From: an uncultured Tenacibaculum sp. | GTDB taxonomy: Bacteria; Bacteroidota; Bacteroidia; Flavobacteriales; Flavobacteriaceae | Direction: 5' to 3' | Assembly: GCA_947504185.1 (NCBI GenBank) | Contig: CANNGJ010000005.1 | Coordinates: forward strand, 1 to 64,000 | Length of the DNA stretch: 64,000 bases | Shown: positions 17,644-26,256 of the stretch, one piece after another | Numbering within the stretch: position 1 is the stretch's first letter | Layout: every line of letters begins with the position of its first letter | The notes under the pieces: model-generated | What the model was told of the DNA's origin: nothing | Seen by the model: only the letters and a program-made list of their open reading frames with translations | Databases searched by the model: none | Position numbers and translations under genes: made by a program

Positions 17644-18190
17644 TTTTAATTTCGTTAACTTTAATATAACTCTCTTGCAACCATTTTCTAGCTTTAAACA
17701 ATTGCGACTTAGATGTACCTTCTGAAATACTTAATTTCTTTGCAATTTCAGAATGTTTATACCCTTCAATGGCATACATGTTAAAAACTAATTTATACCC
17801 ATCTGGTAATTCATCTATTAGCTTTTGAATATCTTCTACAGAAGTATTCTCAATATTATCGATTGATGCATCGTTAAAAACATAATCTTCATCTGTTAAT
17901 TGAATCGGGTTCTTTTTACGTAAATAACTAATACAAGTATTTACCATTATTCTACGAATCCACCCCTCAAAACTTCCATCTCCTTTAAATTTTTTAAGGT
18001 TATTAAAAACCTTTAAAAACCCTTGCAACATTAAATCTTCTGCATGATGTATATCTTTTACATATTGCCTGCAAACTCCTAACATTTTAGGTGAAAATTG
18101 ATCAAATAAAACTTGTTGAGCTTCTCGATTCTGTTCGTTTGCTTTTTTAATTAGTTTAGATTGTTTGTTATGTAGTTGAATAATTTTCAA
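17630..18190 (-). CDS. ECF-type RNA polymerase sigma factor
   Basis: Sigma-70 family, extracytoplasmic-function type, 186 residues. Region 2 lies about residues 26-95 (AEDLMLQGFLKVFNNLKKF, then GWIRRIMVNTCISYLRKK). Region 4 lies about 128-178 (ELPDGYKLVFNMYAIEGYKH, SEIAKKLSISEGTSKSQLFK). The start is a TTG: no in-frame ATG exists before residue 35, which would delete the beginning of region 2. A TATATTTG promoter element lies about 30 bases upstream, which supports the TTG. It is followed, with overlap, by the anti-sigma gene. Confidence 0.9.
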   Translation of the reverse strand: MKIIQLHNKQSKLIKKANEQNREAQQVLFDQFSPKMLGVCRQYVKDIHHAEDLMLQGFLKVFNNLKKFKGDGSFEGWIRRIMVNTCISYLRKKNPIQLTDEDYVFNDASIDNIENTSVEDIQKLIDELPDGYKLVFNMYAIEGYKHSEIAKKLSISEGTSKSQLFKARKWLQESYIKVNEIKNADK

Positions 18191-18218
18191 TTCAAATAAA
18201 TTAAGTTTTTGTTGCTTA

Positions 18219-18226
18219 CAAATATA
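18219..18226 (-). promoter_or_regulatory. ECF sigma gene promoter -7 element
   Basis: The minus strand reads TATATTTG, an exact TAnnTTTG match. The expected transcription start is about 20 bases before the TTG start codon at 18190. Confidence 0.5.
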
Positions 18227-18269
18227 TAGACTACATAATATTAAAAAAGGTTGCTTTTGGTAGAAAAAA

Positions 18270-18301
18270 AATCTCCGACTTTAAAAGAAAAGTCGGAGAT
18301 T
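18270..18301. terminator. Strong terminator between mqo and the sigma gene
   Basis: A perfect 13-bp stem (AATCTCCGACTTT with AAAGTCGGAGATT) with a 6-base loop has eight U on the minus strand. It can end mqo transcripts and the candidate RNA C. Confidence 0.85.
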
Positions 18302-18367
18302 CGAATATCACAAAAGAATGATATTTCAGGGGGACCTATATGCTTTAAGTCTTTTCCTCTGAATTAT
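18270..18367 (-). ncRNA. Candidate small RNA C (downstream of mqo)
   Basis: Inferred from a promoter layout shared with RNAs A and B. On the plus strand, ACAAATGT at 18371 and CAGGAAAA at 18403 have the same 32-base offset as ACAAATAT and TAGGAAAA in A and B. On the minus strand the -7 is an exact TACATTTG. The inferred RNA of about 98 nt can form a stem TTCAGAGG/CCCCTGAA (one mismatch), a small hairpin TGATATT/AATATCA (18304-18325) and the strong terminator. The loops do not match A or B, so this may be a different RNA under similar control, or part of the mqo 3' region. Confidence 0.35.
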
Positions 18368-18421
18368 ATAACAAATGTATTATTATTTAACGTATTGATT
18401 TACAGGAAAAACACTCTATAT

Positions 18422-19897
18422 CTATAACCTTAGTGTTTTTTTGCACTTTTTTAACTCTTTCTTAAAAAGCTCTTCATTCAGTTCCTTTTTATAAAAAGGT
18501 ATTATTTTTTCAAGTTTATTTATACCTTCTCTAGTGTTTGTTAATTCTGGAAAAGCTTTTTCTAAAACCTCTAACATTATTGCTGTGGCAGTTGAGGCTC
18601 CTGGCGATGCTCCTAATAAACAGGTTATACTACCATCTTTACTACTTATAACCTCAGTTCCAAATTGCAACTTTCCTCCTTCAAAATCATCTTTCTTAAT
18701 AATTTGAACTCTTTGGCCTGCCACCATTAATTCCCAATCTTCATCTTTAGCGTCTTTTATAAACTTTCTTAAAGACTCCATTCTATCTTTATGAGACATG
18801 GTAACTTGATCTATTAAATACTTTGTTAAAGGTAAATTATGCCAAAAAGCGCCTAACATCGGAGAAATATTATCAAACTGAATTGATTTAAATAAATCTA
18901 AATTCGATCCTTCTTTTAAAAATTTAGGACTAAAGCCAGCAAAAGGCCCAAACATTAACTGACGTTTACCATCAATATAACGAGTATCTAAATGAGGAGT
19001 AGACATTGGTGGATCTCCAATACCTGCTTTACTATATACTTTTGCATTGTGTTGTTTAATTATCTCTTCATTCTTACAAACCAACCATTCACCACTAACA
19101 GGAAAACCTCCATAACCTTCTTTTTCGTCTATTTCTACTTTTTGAAGCAATAATAAACTTGCGCCTCCTGCTCCTATAAATACGTGTTTAGCATCAACCT
19201 GATGAACTTCTTTAGTTATTCTATTTTTTACTTCAACAGTCCAATCTAAATCAGTATCCGGATCTACATCTAATACTTCCATATTACAATGCACCGGGGT
19301 GTTAAATTCATTTTCTAAAATTGAAAAAAGTGATTCTGTTAATACACCGTAATTCACTTCAGTTCCTCTATCAATTCTTGAAGCTGCCATCACTTCATCT
19401 TCTTCCCTATTATTCATGATTAAGGGAAACCAATTCTTCATTTTATCAAAATCACGAGTAAATTCAATTGAGTCAAACATAAAATGTTCTTTTAACATTT
19501 GATATCTCTTTTCAAGATAGTCGCTATTCTCTTTTCCTAAAACCCAACTATGATGCTTTATTGATGAAACAAAATCTGTAGGGTTATCAATTAAATTTTC
19601 ATTTACTAAATATGACCAAAACTGTTTTGATATTTCAAATTGTTTACAAATATTTATCGCTTTATCAATAGAAACATCTCCTTCTTCATTTTCAGGGCAA
19701 TAATTTAATTCACATAAAGCTGAATGCCCTGTTCCTGCATTATTCCAAGCAGCAGAACTTTCTTTAGCAACATCATCCAAGCGCTCTAAGATTAATATTT
19801 TCATATCTGGATTCAGTAACTTAGATAACAATGCCAAATTCGCACTCATTACACCTCCTCCAACACAAATTAAATCGTATTCTTTTTCTAATTTCAT
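18422..19897 (-). CDS. mqo: Malate:quinone oxidoreductase
   Basis: Peripheral membrane FAD enzyme that oxidises malate to oxaloacetate and passes electrons to the quinone pool. The FAD-binding motif GGGVMSANLA lies at residues 13-22, AAWNNAGTGHSALCELNY near 49-66, and the C-terminal LLGASPGASTAT near 435. At 491 residues it fits the MQO family. The product ends CKKTLRL. Single gene, divergent from rel across about 140 bases. Confidence 0.94.
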   Translation of the reverse strand: MKLEKEYDLICVGGGVMSANLALLSKLLNPDMKILILERLDDVAKESSAAWNNAGTGHSALCELNYCPENEEGDVSIDKAINICKQFEISKQFWSYLVNENLIDNPTDFVSSIKHHSWVLGKENSDYLEKRYQMLKEHFMFDSIEFTRDFDKMKNWFPLIMNNREEDEVMAASRIDRGTEVNYGVLTESLFSILENEFNTPVHCNMEVLDVDPDTDLDWTVEVKNRITKEVHQVDAKHVFIGAGGASLLLLQKVEIDEKEGYGGFPVSGEWLVCKNEEIIKQHNAKVYSKAGIGDPPMSTPHLDTRYIDGKRQLMFGPFAGFSPKFLKEGSNLDLFKSIQFDNISPMLGAFWHNLPLTKYLIDQVTMSHKDRMESLRKFIKDAKDEDWELMVAGQRVQIIKKDDFEGGKLQFGTEVISSKDGSITCLLGASPGASTATAIMLEVLEKAFPELTNTREGINKLEKIIPFYKKELNEELFKKELKKCKKTLRL

Positions 19898-20039
19898 ATT
19901 TTCTGATTGATTGAACGTAAAAATAACAAGATTTTATCATTCTGAAATTACCGTAGAACATTTCTTTAGAAAACTTGCTCAATCAGTTTCTTTGCATTAC
20001 TTTTATTTTGATTGGAAACTAACAAAAGAGTTTTAATGT

Positions 20040-22256
20040 ATGAGTTATAATGCAACGATAGAAGAGGAAAATAAAGAAATAGCTAATAGGTATAAAGACT
20101 TATTAAAAGGAACGTATCAAACATTATCTGATGAAGATAAAAAACTGATACGTAAAGCTTTTGAAATTGCTGTAGAAGCGCATTCTGAGCAACGAAGAAA
20201 AACAGGTGAGCCTTATATTTTTCATCCTATTGCAGTGGCAAAAATTGTTGCTGATGAAATTGGTTTAGGAGCTACATCGATTGCTGCAGCTTTACTTCAT
20301 GATGTTGTTGAAGATACACATTATACTATTGATGACATGGAGCGTTTGTTTGGAGAAAACATTGCTCGAATTGTTAGTGGATTAACCAAAATATCTAACT
20401 TAAAAAAAGAGCAAGATTACTCCATTCAAGCTGAAAACTTTAGAAAAATGCTACTTACATTACATGATGATGTAAGAGTGATTTTAATTAAAATTGCTGA
20501 TAGGTTGCACAACATGCAAACTATGGATGCAATGCCTCCTCATAAGCAAGTAAAAATAGCTTCTGAAACCTTGTATATTTATGCTCCACTAGCGCATCGT
20601 TTAGGCTTATACAATATTAAAACTGAACTTGAAGACTTAGGGTTAAAATATACTGAACCTGATGTTTACAACGATATTTTAACTAAAATAAAAGACAGCA
20701 AAGAAGATCAACAGAAATATATTGATAGCTTTACTTCAATTTTAAAAGAAGCTTTAGATAAAGAAAGTTTTAAATATGATATTAAAGGACGTTTTAAATC
20801 TATCTTTTCTATCCGTAGAAAAATGCGAAAGCAAAACGTAACTTTCGATGAAGTATATGATAAGTTCGCAATACGAATTATTTATGAGCCAACTTCTGTA
20901 GATGAAAAGTTTGATGCTTGGAAAATTTATTCTATCGTAACAGATTTTTTTAAACCTAATCCTGCACGTTTAAGAGATTGGATTTCTCAACCTAAATCAA
21001 CTGGCTACGAAGCTTTACACATTACTGTAATTGGACCTCAAGCTAAATGGGTAGAAGTACAAGTTCGTTCTGAAAGAATGGATGAGATTGCTGAAAAAGG
21101 TTATGCAGCTCACTTTAAATATAAGCAAGGACAAGTACAAGAAAATGGTTTAGAAGGTTGGTTAAATCGTTTAAAAGAAACTTTAGAGAATCAAAGCTTA
21201 GATGCTGTAGATTTTGTTGAAGATTTTAAGCTAAACCTTTACGCTAAAGAAATTTATGTATTCACTCCTAAAGGAGATTTAAAATCATTACCCAAAGGAG
21301 CTTCCGCTTTAGATTTTGCCTTTTCAGTACACACCGATGTTGGATTAAAATGTCGTGGAGCAAAAGTAAATGGAAAATTGATGCCATTAAGTTATGAATT
21401 AAAAAGTGGTGATCAAGTAGAAGTACTAACTGCTAGCAATAACAAACCTAATGTACGTTGGTTAGATTTTGTAATGACTGCACGTGCTAGAACAAAAATT
21501 AAATCTGCTTTAAAAGCTGAAGAAAAGAAAATTGCAGAGGAAGGAAAAGCCATTTTATTACGTAAACTCCGTCATTTAAAGTTAAATACCAACGATAAAA
21601 CCATACATGAAATTGCTTCTTATTTTGGCTTAAAAACTAGCTTCGATTTATTTTATAGAGTTGGTAATGGAGCTATTGATAATCCTAAATTAAAAGAGTT
21701 TGTAGCCCAACGTAATAACGGTTTAATGGGCTTCTTCAAAAATACATTTAGAAGAACACCATCCAAAGAAATTATAGATAAAGAAGAAGTAACTAACAAT
21801 TACGACGCATTAGTTTTTGGAAAAGATGAACAAACTTTAGATTATACTTTAGCAAAGTGTTGTAAACCAATCCCTGGAGATAAAGTTTTTGGTTTTGTAA
21901 CTATAAATGAAGGCATAAAAGTGCATAAAAAAGATTGTCCGAATGCAATTTCTATGCAATCAAACTATGCATACAGAATAATGCCTGCCAAATGGATTGA
22001 TTCTACAAAGCAAGAGTTTACTGCTATTTTGCATTTATCTGGAATTGACAATAAGGGAATTGTAAACAATATTACTCGTATCATTTCTAATAGTATGGAT
22101 GTGTTTATTCATAGCATCAATATCTCTGGAGACGATGGTGTATTTGATGGTAAGTTATCTTTAAGTGTTAAAAATAGAAGCCAACTTAACAAGTTGATTG
22201 AAAGCATGAAAAAAGTTGAAGGTGTACAAAAAGTTGACCGTGTTAATACTTTGTAA
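20040..22256 (+). CDS. RelA/SpoT family bifunctional (p)ppGpp synthetase/hydrolase
   Basis: Makes and degrades the stringent-response alarmone (p)ppGpp. The HD hydrolase domain (about residues 48-200) is intact: HPIAVAKIVAD, ALLHDVVEDT and IADRLHNMQTM. The synthetase domain (about 240-360) has GRFKSIFSIRRKM and STGYEALH. A TGS domain (about 395-455), a Cys-containing helical zone (KCCKPIPGD near 606) and a C-terminal ACT domain (about 660-738) follow. With both catalytic domains retained it is a Rel/SpoT-type bifunctional enzyme. The 738-residue length is normal. The Fur-family gene follows after 73 bases with its own promoter. Confidence 0.94.
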   Translation: MSYNATIEEENKEIANRYKDLLKGTYQTLSDEDKKLIRKAFEIAVEAHSEQRRKTGEPYIFHPIAVAKIVADEIGLGATSIAAALLHDVVEDTHYTIDDMERLFGENIARIVSGLTKISNLKKEQDYSIQAENFRKMLLTLHDDVRVILIKIADRLHNMQTMDAMPPHKQVKIASETLYIYAPLAHRLGLYNIKTELEDLGLKYTEPDVYNDILTKIKDSKEDQQKYIDSFTSILKEALDKESFKYDIKGRFKSIFSIRRKMRKQNVTFDEVYDKFAIRIIYEPTSVDEKFDAWKIYSIVTDFFKPNPARLRDWISQPKSTGYEALHITVIGPQAKWVEVQVRSERMDEIAEKGYAAHFKYKQGQVQENGLEGWLNRLKETLENQSLDAVDFVEDFKLNLYAKEIYVFTPKGDLKSLPKGASALDFAFSVHTDVGLKCRGAKVNGKLMPLSYELKSGDQVEVLTASNNKPNVRWLDFVMTARARTKIKSALKAEEKKIAEEGKAILLRKLRHLKLNTNDKTIHEIASYFGLKTSFDLFYRVGNGAIDNPKLKEFVAQRNNGLMGFFKNTFRRTPSKEIIDKEEVTNNYDALVFGKDEQTLDYTLAKCCKPIPGDKVFGFVTINEGIKVHKKDCPNAISMQSNYAYRIMPAKWIDSTKQEFTAILHLSGIDNKGIVNNITRIISNSMDVFIHSINISGDDGVFDGKLSLSVKNRSQLNKLIESMKKVEGVQKVDRVNTL

Positions 22257-22298
22257 ATATCATTTTAGATTACTTGTTTTTTTATCAATAAATAACAG

Positions 22299-22306
22299 TA
22301 AATTTG
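22299..22306 (+). promoter_or_regulatory. -7 element of the Fur-family gene
   Basis: TAAATTTG matches TAnnTTTG exactly, 23 bases before the ATG. CTTG at 22273-22276 is a possible -33 box 22 bases upstream. Confidence 0.5.
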
Positions 22307-22329
22307 TTCTTTCGTAAATTTTAAACTAA

Positions 22330-22779
22330 ATGGGTAACTCAGCCGAAAATCAAGAAATTGTAAAAAAAGTTTTCACTTCTTTTTTAGAAGAAAACAAACA
22401 TCGTAAAACACCAGAACGTTTTGCTATTTTACAAGAAATTTATGATGCTGAAGAGCATTTTGATATTGAATCTTTATATATCAAAATGAAAAATAAAAAC
22501 TATCGTGTTAGTAGAGCAACGCTTTACAATACAATGGATTTACTATTAGATTGTGGTTTGGTGCGTAAACATCAATTCGACGGACAATCTATGGCTCGTT
22601 ATGAAAAAAGTTACTTCGATAAAAATCATGATCATGTAATTCTTACTGATTCTGGTGAAGTAAAAGAATTTTGCGATCCAAGAATTCAAATTATCAAAAA
22701 AACAATTGAAGACGTTTTTGATATTGATATTCACAACCACTCACTCTATTTTTACGGAACAAAACGAAACACAAAATAA
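22330..22779 (+). CDS. Fur-family transcriptional regulator
   Basis: A 149-residue regulator with the Fur winged helix ([15 protein letters not shown], then [21 protein letters not shown]). The dimerisation domain contains [15 protein letters not shown]. Typical Fur and PerR proteins have a CxxC at the position of the TDSG here; this protein lacks it, so the usual structural zinc site seems incomplete. Remaining His, Asp and Cys residues could still form a regulatory metal site. Which metal or signal it senses cannot be told. It is followed by purA after 33 bases, probably on one transcript. Confidence 0.85.
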   Translation: MGNSAENQEIVKKVFTSFLEENKHRKTPERFAILQEIYDAEEHFDIESLYIKMKNKNYRVSRATLYNTMDLLLDCGLVRKHQFDGQSMARYEKSYFDKNHDHVILTDSGEVKEFCDPRIQIIKKTIEDVFDIDIHNHSLYFYGTKRNTK

Positions 22780-22812
22780 CAACAACAAACACACACTTAA
22801 CAACACACTAAA

Positions 22813-24084
22813 ATGGCAGTAGATTTATTACTCGGACTTCAATGGGGAGACGAGGGAAAAGGTAAGATTGTAGACGTTCTTACAGGAAACTATGATATTA
22901 TTGCACGTTTTCAAGGAGGACCAAATGCAGGTCATACTTTAATTTTCGATGGATATAAACATGTTTTACATACGATTCCATCTGGTATTTTTCACAAAAC
23001 AGCTTTAAATGTAGTTGGTAATGGAGTCGTAATTGACCCTGTTATCTTTAAAAAAGAATTAGAAAATTTAGATGTTCATAATATCGATTATACTTCTAAT
23101 TTATTAATATCAAGAAAAGCGCATTTAATTTTACCAACGCACCGTTTATTAGATGCTGCTTCTGAAACTTCGAAAGGAAAAGCTAAAATTGGTTCTACTT
23201 TAAAAGGAATTGGTCCTACTTATATGGATAAAACTGGTAGAAACGGTATGCGTGTTGGAGACTTAGAATTAGATAATTGGAAGGATAAGTACAAAGCTTT
23301 AACTGCTAAGCATATTAAAATGCTTGATTTTTTCAATGTTCAAATAGATTATGATTTAGATGAGTTAGAAGCTGAGTTCTCTAGAGGAATTGAAAAATTA
23401 AAAACATTACAATTTATTGATTCTGAAGAATATTTAAACTCTGCTATTAAAGAAGGAAAATCAATCTTAGCAGAAGGAGCTCAAGGTTCTTTATTAGATA
23501 TCGATTTCGGAACCTATCCATTTGTTACTTCTTCAAACACAACAGCCGCTGGAGCTTGTACTGGTTTAGGAGTTGCACCTAATAGAATTGGTGATGTATT
23601 CGGAATCTTTAAAGCATACACTACACGTGTTGGTTCTGGTCCTTTCCCAACTGAATTGTTTGATGAAGACGGAGCTACTATGGCAAAAGTTGGTCATGAA
23701 TTTGGAGCAACAACTGGTCGTCCTCGTAGATGTGGTTGGTTAGATTTAGTTGCTTTAAAATACGCTGTTGATGTAAATGGTGTTACACAATTAATGATGA
23801 TGAAAGGAGATGTACTTTCTGGTTTCGACACTTTAAAAGTGTGTACTTCATATAATTATAAAGGAAAAAAGATTACACATTTACCTTATAATATTGAACC
23901 AGAGAACGTATCGGTAAACTATTCAGAATTTAAAGGATGGGATGAAGACTTAACAAAAATGACTTCAGCCGACCAATTACCAAAAAACTTACTAGACTAC
24001 GTTGCTTTTATTGAAAAAGAAACTGGAGTTCCTGTAAAAATTGTTTCGGTAGGGCCTGATAGAAAACAAACTATAAATAGATAA
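22813..24084 (+). CDS. purA: Adenylosuccinate synthetase
   Basis: Joins aspartate to IMP using GTP in the first committed step to AMP. The GTP-binding loop LQWGDEGKGKIVD lies at residues 9-21, GPNAGHT near 38, and the IMP-site segments KGIGPTYMDK and EGAQGSLLDIDFGTYPFVT in the expected order. GATTGRPRRCGW lies near 299. The 423-residue length is normal. It lies close behind the Fur-family gene and ends in a strong terminator. Confidence 0.97.
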   Translation: MAVDLLLGLQWGDEGKGKIVDVLTGNYDIIARFQGGPNAGHTLIFDGYKHVLHTIPSGIFHKTALNVVGNGVVIDPVIFKKELENLDVHNIDYTSNLLISRKAHLILPTHRLLDAASETSKGKAKIGSTLKGIGPTYMDKTGRNGMRVGDLELDNWKDKYKALTAKHIKMLDFFNVQIDYDLDELEAEFSRGIEKLKTLQFIDSEEYLNSAIKEGKSILAEGAQGSLLDIDFGTYPFVTSSNTTAAGACTGLGVAPNRIGDVFGIFKAYTTRVGSGPFPTELFDEDGATMAKVGHEFGATTGRPRRCGWLDLVALKYAVDVNGVTQLMMMKGDVLSGFDTLKVCTSYNYKGKKITHLPYNIEPENVSVNYSEFKGWDEDLTKMTSADQLPKNLLDYVAFIEKETGVPVKIVSVGPDRKQTINR

Positions 24085-24089
24085 AAATT

Positions 24090-24113
24090 AAAGGAGCTCT
24101 TAAGAGCTCCTTT
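24090..24113 (+). terminator. Terminator of purA
   Basis: An 11-bp palindrome (AAAGGAGCTCT with AGAGCTCCTTT) followed by a run of T, 5 bases after the purA stop. Confidence 0.85.
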
Positions 24114-24126
24114 TTTATTAGTAAAA

Positions 24127-24657
24127 ATGGTAGAATTATATTTAGAAAACATCACCAAACAATTTAAATCTTATAAAGAAGTTGCAGATAAAACAATATC
24201 TCAACTAGAAGAAAAAGATTTACATTGGAAGTATAATGAAGAAAGTAATAGCATAGCTTCAATTATAGTGCACTTATCTGAAAATATGTTATCTCGTTGG
24301 ACCGATTTTTTTACTTCTGATGGAGAAAAAAAATCTAGAAATAGAGATGCAGAATTCGAATCGCATAACCTATCTAAACAAGAATTATTAATTATATGGA
24401 AAAAAGGTTGGACTTGCCTTTTCGATGCTCTAGCCTCTATTAACGATACTAATTTCAATCAACCTATTTATATTAGAAATAAAGAACATAAATTAATAGA
24501 AAGTATTACTAGGCAAATAGCACATTATCCTTATCATATAGGACAAATTGCTTATGTTGGAAAAATGATATTAAACGATAAATGGCAAACTGCCTCTATA
24601 GCTAAAGGAAAGTCGAAAGAGTTTATGAAACAAGAGTTTGAAAAAAACTTAATCTAA
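24127..24657 (+). CDS. DUF1572 / DinB-like four-helix protein
   Basis: A 176-residue helical protein of the DinB/YfiT-like superfamily, DUF1572 subgroup. Typical features are SIIVHLSENMLSRWTDF near residue 46 and HYPYHIGQIAYVGKM near 137; their histidines are in the places where this superfamily binds a metal. No reaction can be assigned; relatives include thiol-dependent transferases, some of which use bacillithiol, which this organism can probably make (bshA). A paralogue lies at 57321-57875. Convergent with the next gene over a shared palindromic terminator. Confidence 0.8.
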   Translation: MVELYLENITKQFKSYKEVADKTISQLEEKDLHWKYNEESNSIASIIVHLSENMLSRWTDFFTSDGEKKSRNRDAEFESHNLSKQELLIIWKKGWTCLFDALASINDTNFNQPIYIRNKEHKLIESITRQIAHYPYHIGQIAYVGKMILNDKWQTASIAKGKSKEFMKQEFEKNLI

Positions 24658-24689
24658 AAAAAGGAGTTCAAATTTGAACTCCTTTTTTT
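24656..24689. terminator. Bidirectional terminator between convergent genes
   Basis: A 17-bp perfect palindrome (AAAAAAAGGAGTTCAAA and its complement) that overlaps the stop codons of both converging genes. It works equally on both strands. Confidence 0.85.
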
Positions 24690-26115
24690 ATTTATTTAAA
24701 ATCTCTTCAGCAAATTGATTACATAGTAAAAAAGTTTCTTTTACATGATCAATTGTTGTTTTCGGATTGATTAAACACATTCTTAAAACTACTTGTTTGT
24801 TTAAAATAGTTGTTACTAAAAGAGCTTCTTTAGATTCCATCATTTTTCTTGAAATCTCTTGATTTAAACTATCAATTTCCTTCTCTGATAAATTTAAACC
24901 TATCGGATTGTATCTAAAGTTAATAACCGCTAAAGTCGCTGGAGAAACTATTTCCCAATTTTTACTTTTTCTTAATATTTTTTCAACATTATCAGCTAGT
25001 TGAATATTATAAGTTACAGCTTCTTTAAAAGTATCTAATCCATACGTTTTAATAGACATATAGAACTTTAAAGCTCTAAACCTACGTGTTAATTGAATTC
25101 CGTAATCATAAAAATTAATCTCCGATTCATTTCCTTCAATATCACGTAAATACTCTGGTTTTTCACTAAAAGTATTACTCAACCAAGAAGCGTCTTTTAC
25201 TAATAAACATCCTATTTCATACGGTTGAAAAAACCATTTGTGTGGATCTACTGTTAACGAATCAGCTCTATCTATTCCTCTTAAAGCCTTCGCTCCTTTT
25301 TTTGATAAAATTGCTGCTCCACCATAAGCGCCATCAATATGAAACCATAAATTTTCTTCTTCACAAATATCAGCTATATCATGTAGTGGATCAACTGTAC
25401 CTGTATTTGTTGTTCCTGCGGATGCTATAAAACAGAAAGGCTGTAGACCTTCTAATCGATCTTTAGCAACTGCATTTTTTAATTTATTAATACTAATTCT
25501 AAACTCTATATCTGTAGGTAAAATTCGTATTTGTTCTTTTTTAAATCCTAAAACACGAATCGCTTTTATATTTGATGAATGCGCTTGATCTGACAAATAA
25601 ATTACTGCTTTCGAAAAATCATCTCCACATTTAATTCTTCTAGCTGTTGCTATGGCTGTTAAGTTTGCCATAGAACCTCCACTAGTAAAGATCCCTCCCC
25701 CTTTTTCTAAAGGAAAACTGAACATTTTCAATAACCAATTCATCGTTACTATTTCTAATTCAGCTGCTGCAGGAGAAGCTACCCATCCACCAGAAAAAAT
25801 ATTAAAACCTGTAGCCAAACTATCGGCCATAGTACTTATAAAGTTACTTGGACCAGGTACAAAAGAGTATGATTTAGGATGAGAAATAACAGTACTGTTT
25901 GGTATTACATTTTCCATCACAAAATCCAACACTTCATTTGCTTTCATTCCTTTATTTGGAGCCTCTTGTAAAAACAGGTTATCCATTTCTTTACGAGTAG
26001 CAGAAGTTACTGGTTTTTTATCATTTAAAGTGTCCCAATGCTCTGCTATTAGGTCAACAATTTTATATCCATAAGATTTCATTTCTTCTAAAGACAAATC
26101 AAAATGGGCGCTCAT
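24688..26115 (-). CDS. Group II pyridoxal-dependent decarboxylase (aromatic-L-amino-acid decarboxylase-like)
   Basis: PLP enzyme of fold type I related to aromatic amino acid and glutamate decarboxylases. TSGGSMANLTA near residue 143 binds the PLP phosphate. HIDGAYGG near 257 supplies the ring-binding Asp, and the Schiff-base lysine is in VDPHKWFFQPYE near 290. At 475 residues it fits the aromatic decarboxylase group. The substrate cannot be fixed from sequence; an aromatic amino acid or a 2,4-diaminobutyrate-like substrate is possible. It is a single gene with no siderophore genes next to it. Confidence 0.85.
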   Translation of the reverse strand: MSAHFDLSLEEMKSYGYKIVDLIAEHWDTLNDKKPVTSATRKEMDNLFLQEAPNKGMKANEVLDFVMENVIPNSTVISHPKSYSFVPGPSNFISTMADSLATGFNIFSGGWVASPAAAELEIVTMNWLLKMFSFPLEKGGGIFTSGGSMANLTAIATARRIKCGDDFSKAVIYLSDQAHSSNIKAIRVLGFKKEQIRILPTDIEFRISINKLKNAVAKDRLEGLQPFCFIASAGTTNTGTVDPLHDIADICEEENLWFHIDGAYGGAAILSKKGAKALRGIDRADSLTVDPHKWFFQPYEIGCLLVKDASWLSNTFSEKPEYLRDIEGNESEINFYDYGIQLTRRFRALKFYMSIKTYGLDTFKEAVTYNIQLADNVEKILRKSKNWEIVSPATLAVINFRYNPIGLNLSEKEIDSLNQEISRKMMESKEALLVTTILNKQVVLRMCLINPKTTIDHVKETFLLCNQFAEEILNK

Positions 26116-26226
26116 ATAAATTAGTTTTTTAATTAAAAAACAAAATTAATCAATTACAAAACTACTGCTCTATTTTAATTGGACAATTTTATTTGTTTAT
26201 TAAGAAATATGGCACGTTCTTTTCAT

Positions 26227-26234
26227 TATTTTTG
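26227..26234 (+). promoter_or_regulatory. -7 element of the OstA-like gene
   Basis: TATTTTTG fits TAnnTTTG and lies 22 bases before the TTG start chosen at 26257. It lies downstream of the alternative starts at 26179 and 26209. Confidence 0.4.
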
Positions 26235-26256
26235 TGCATCAAATTATTTTATTTTG

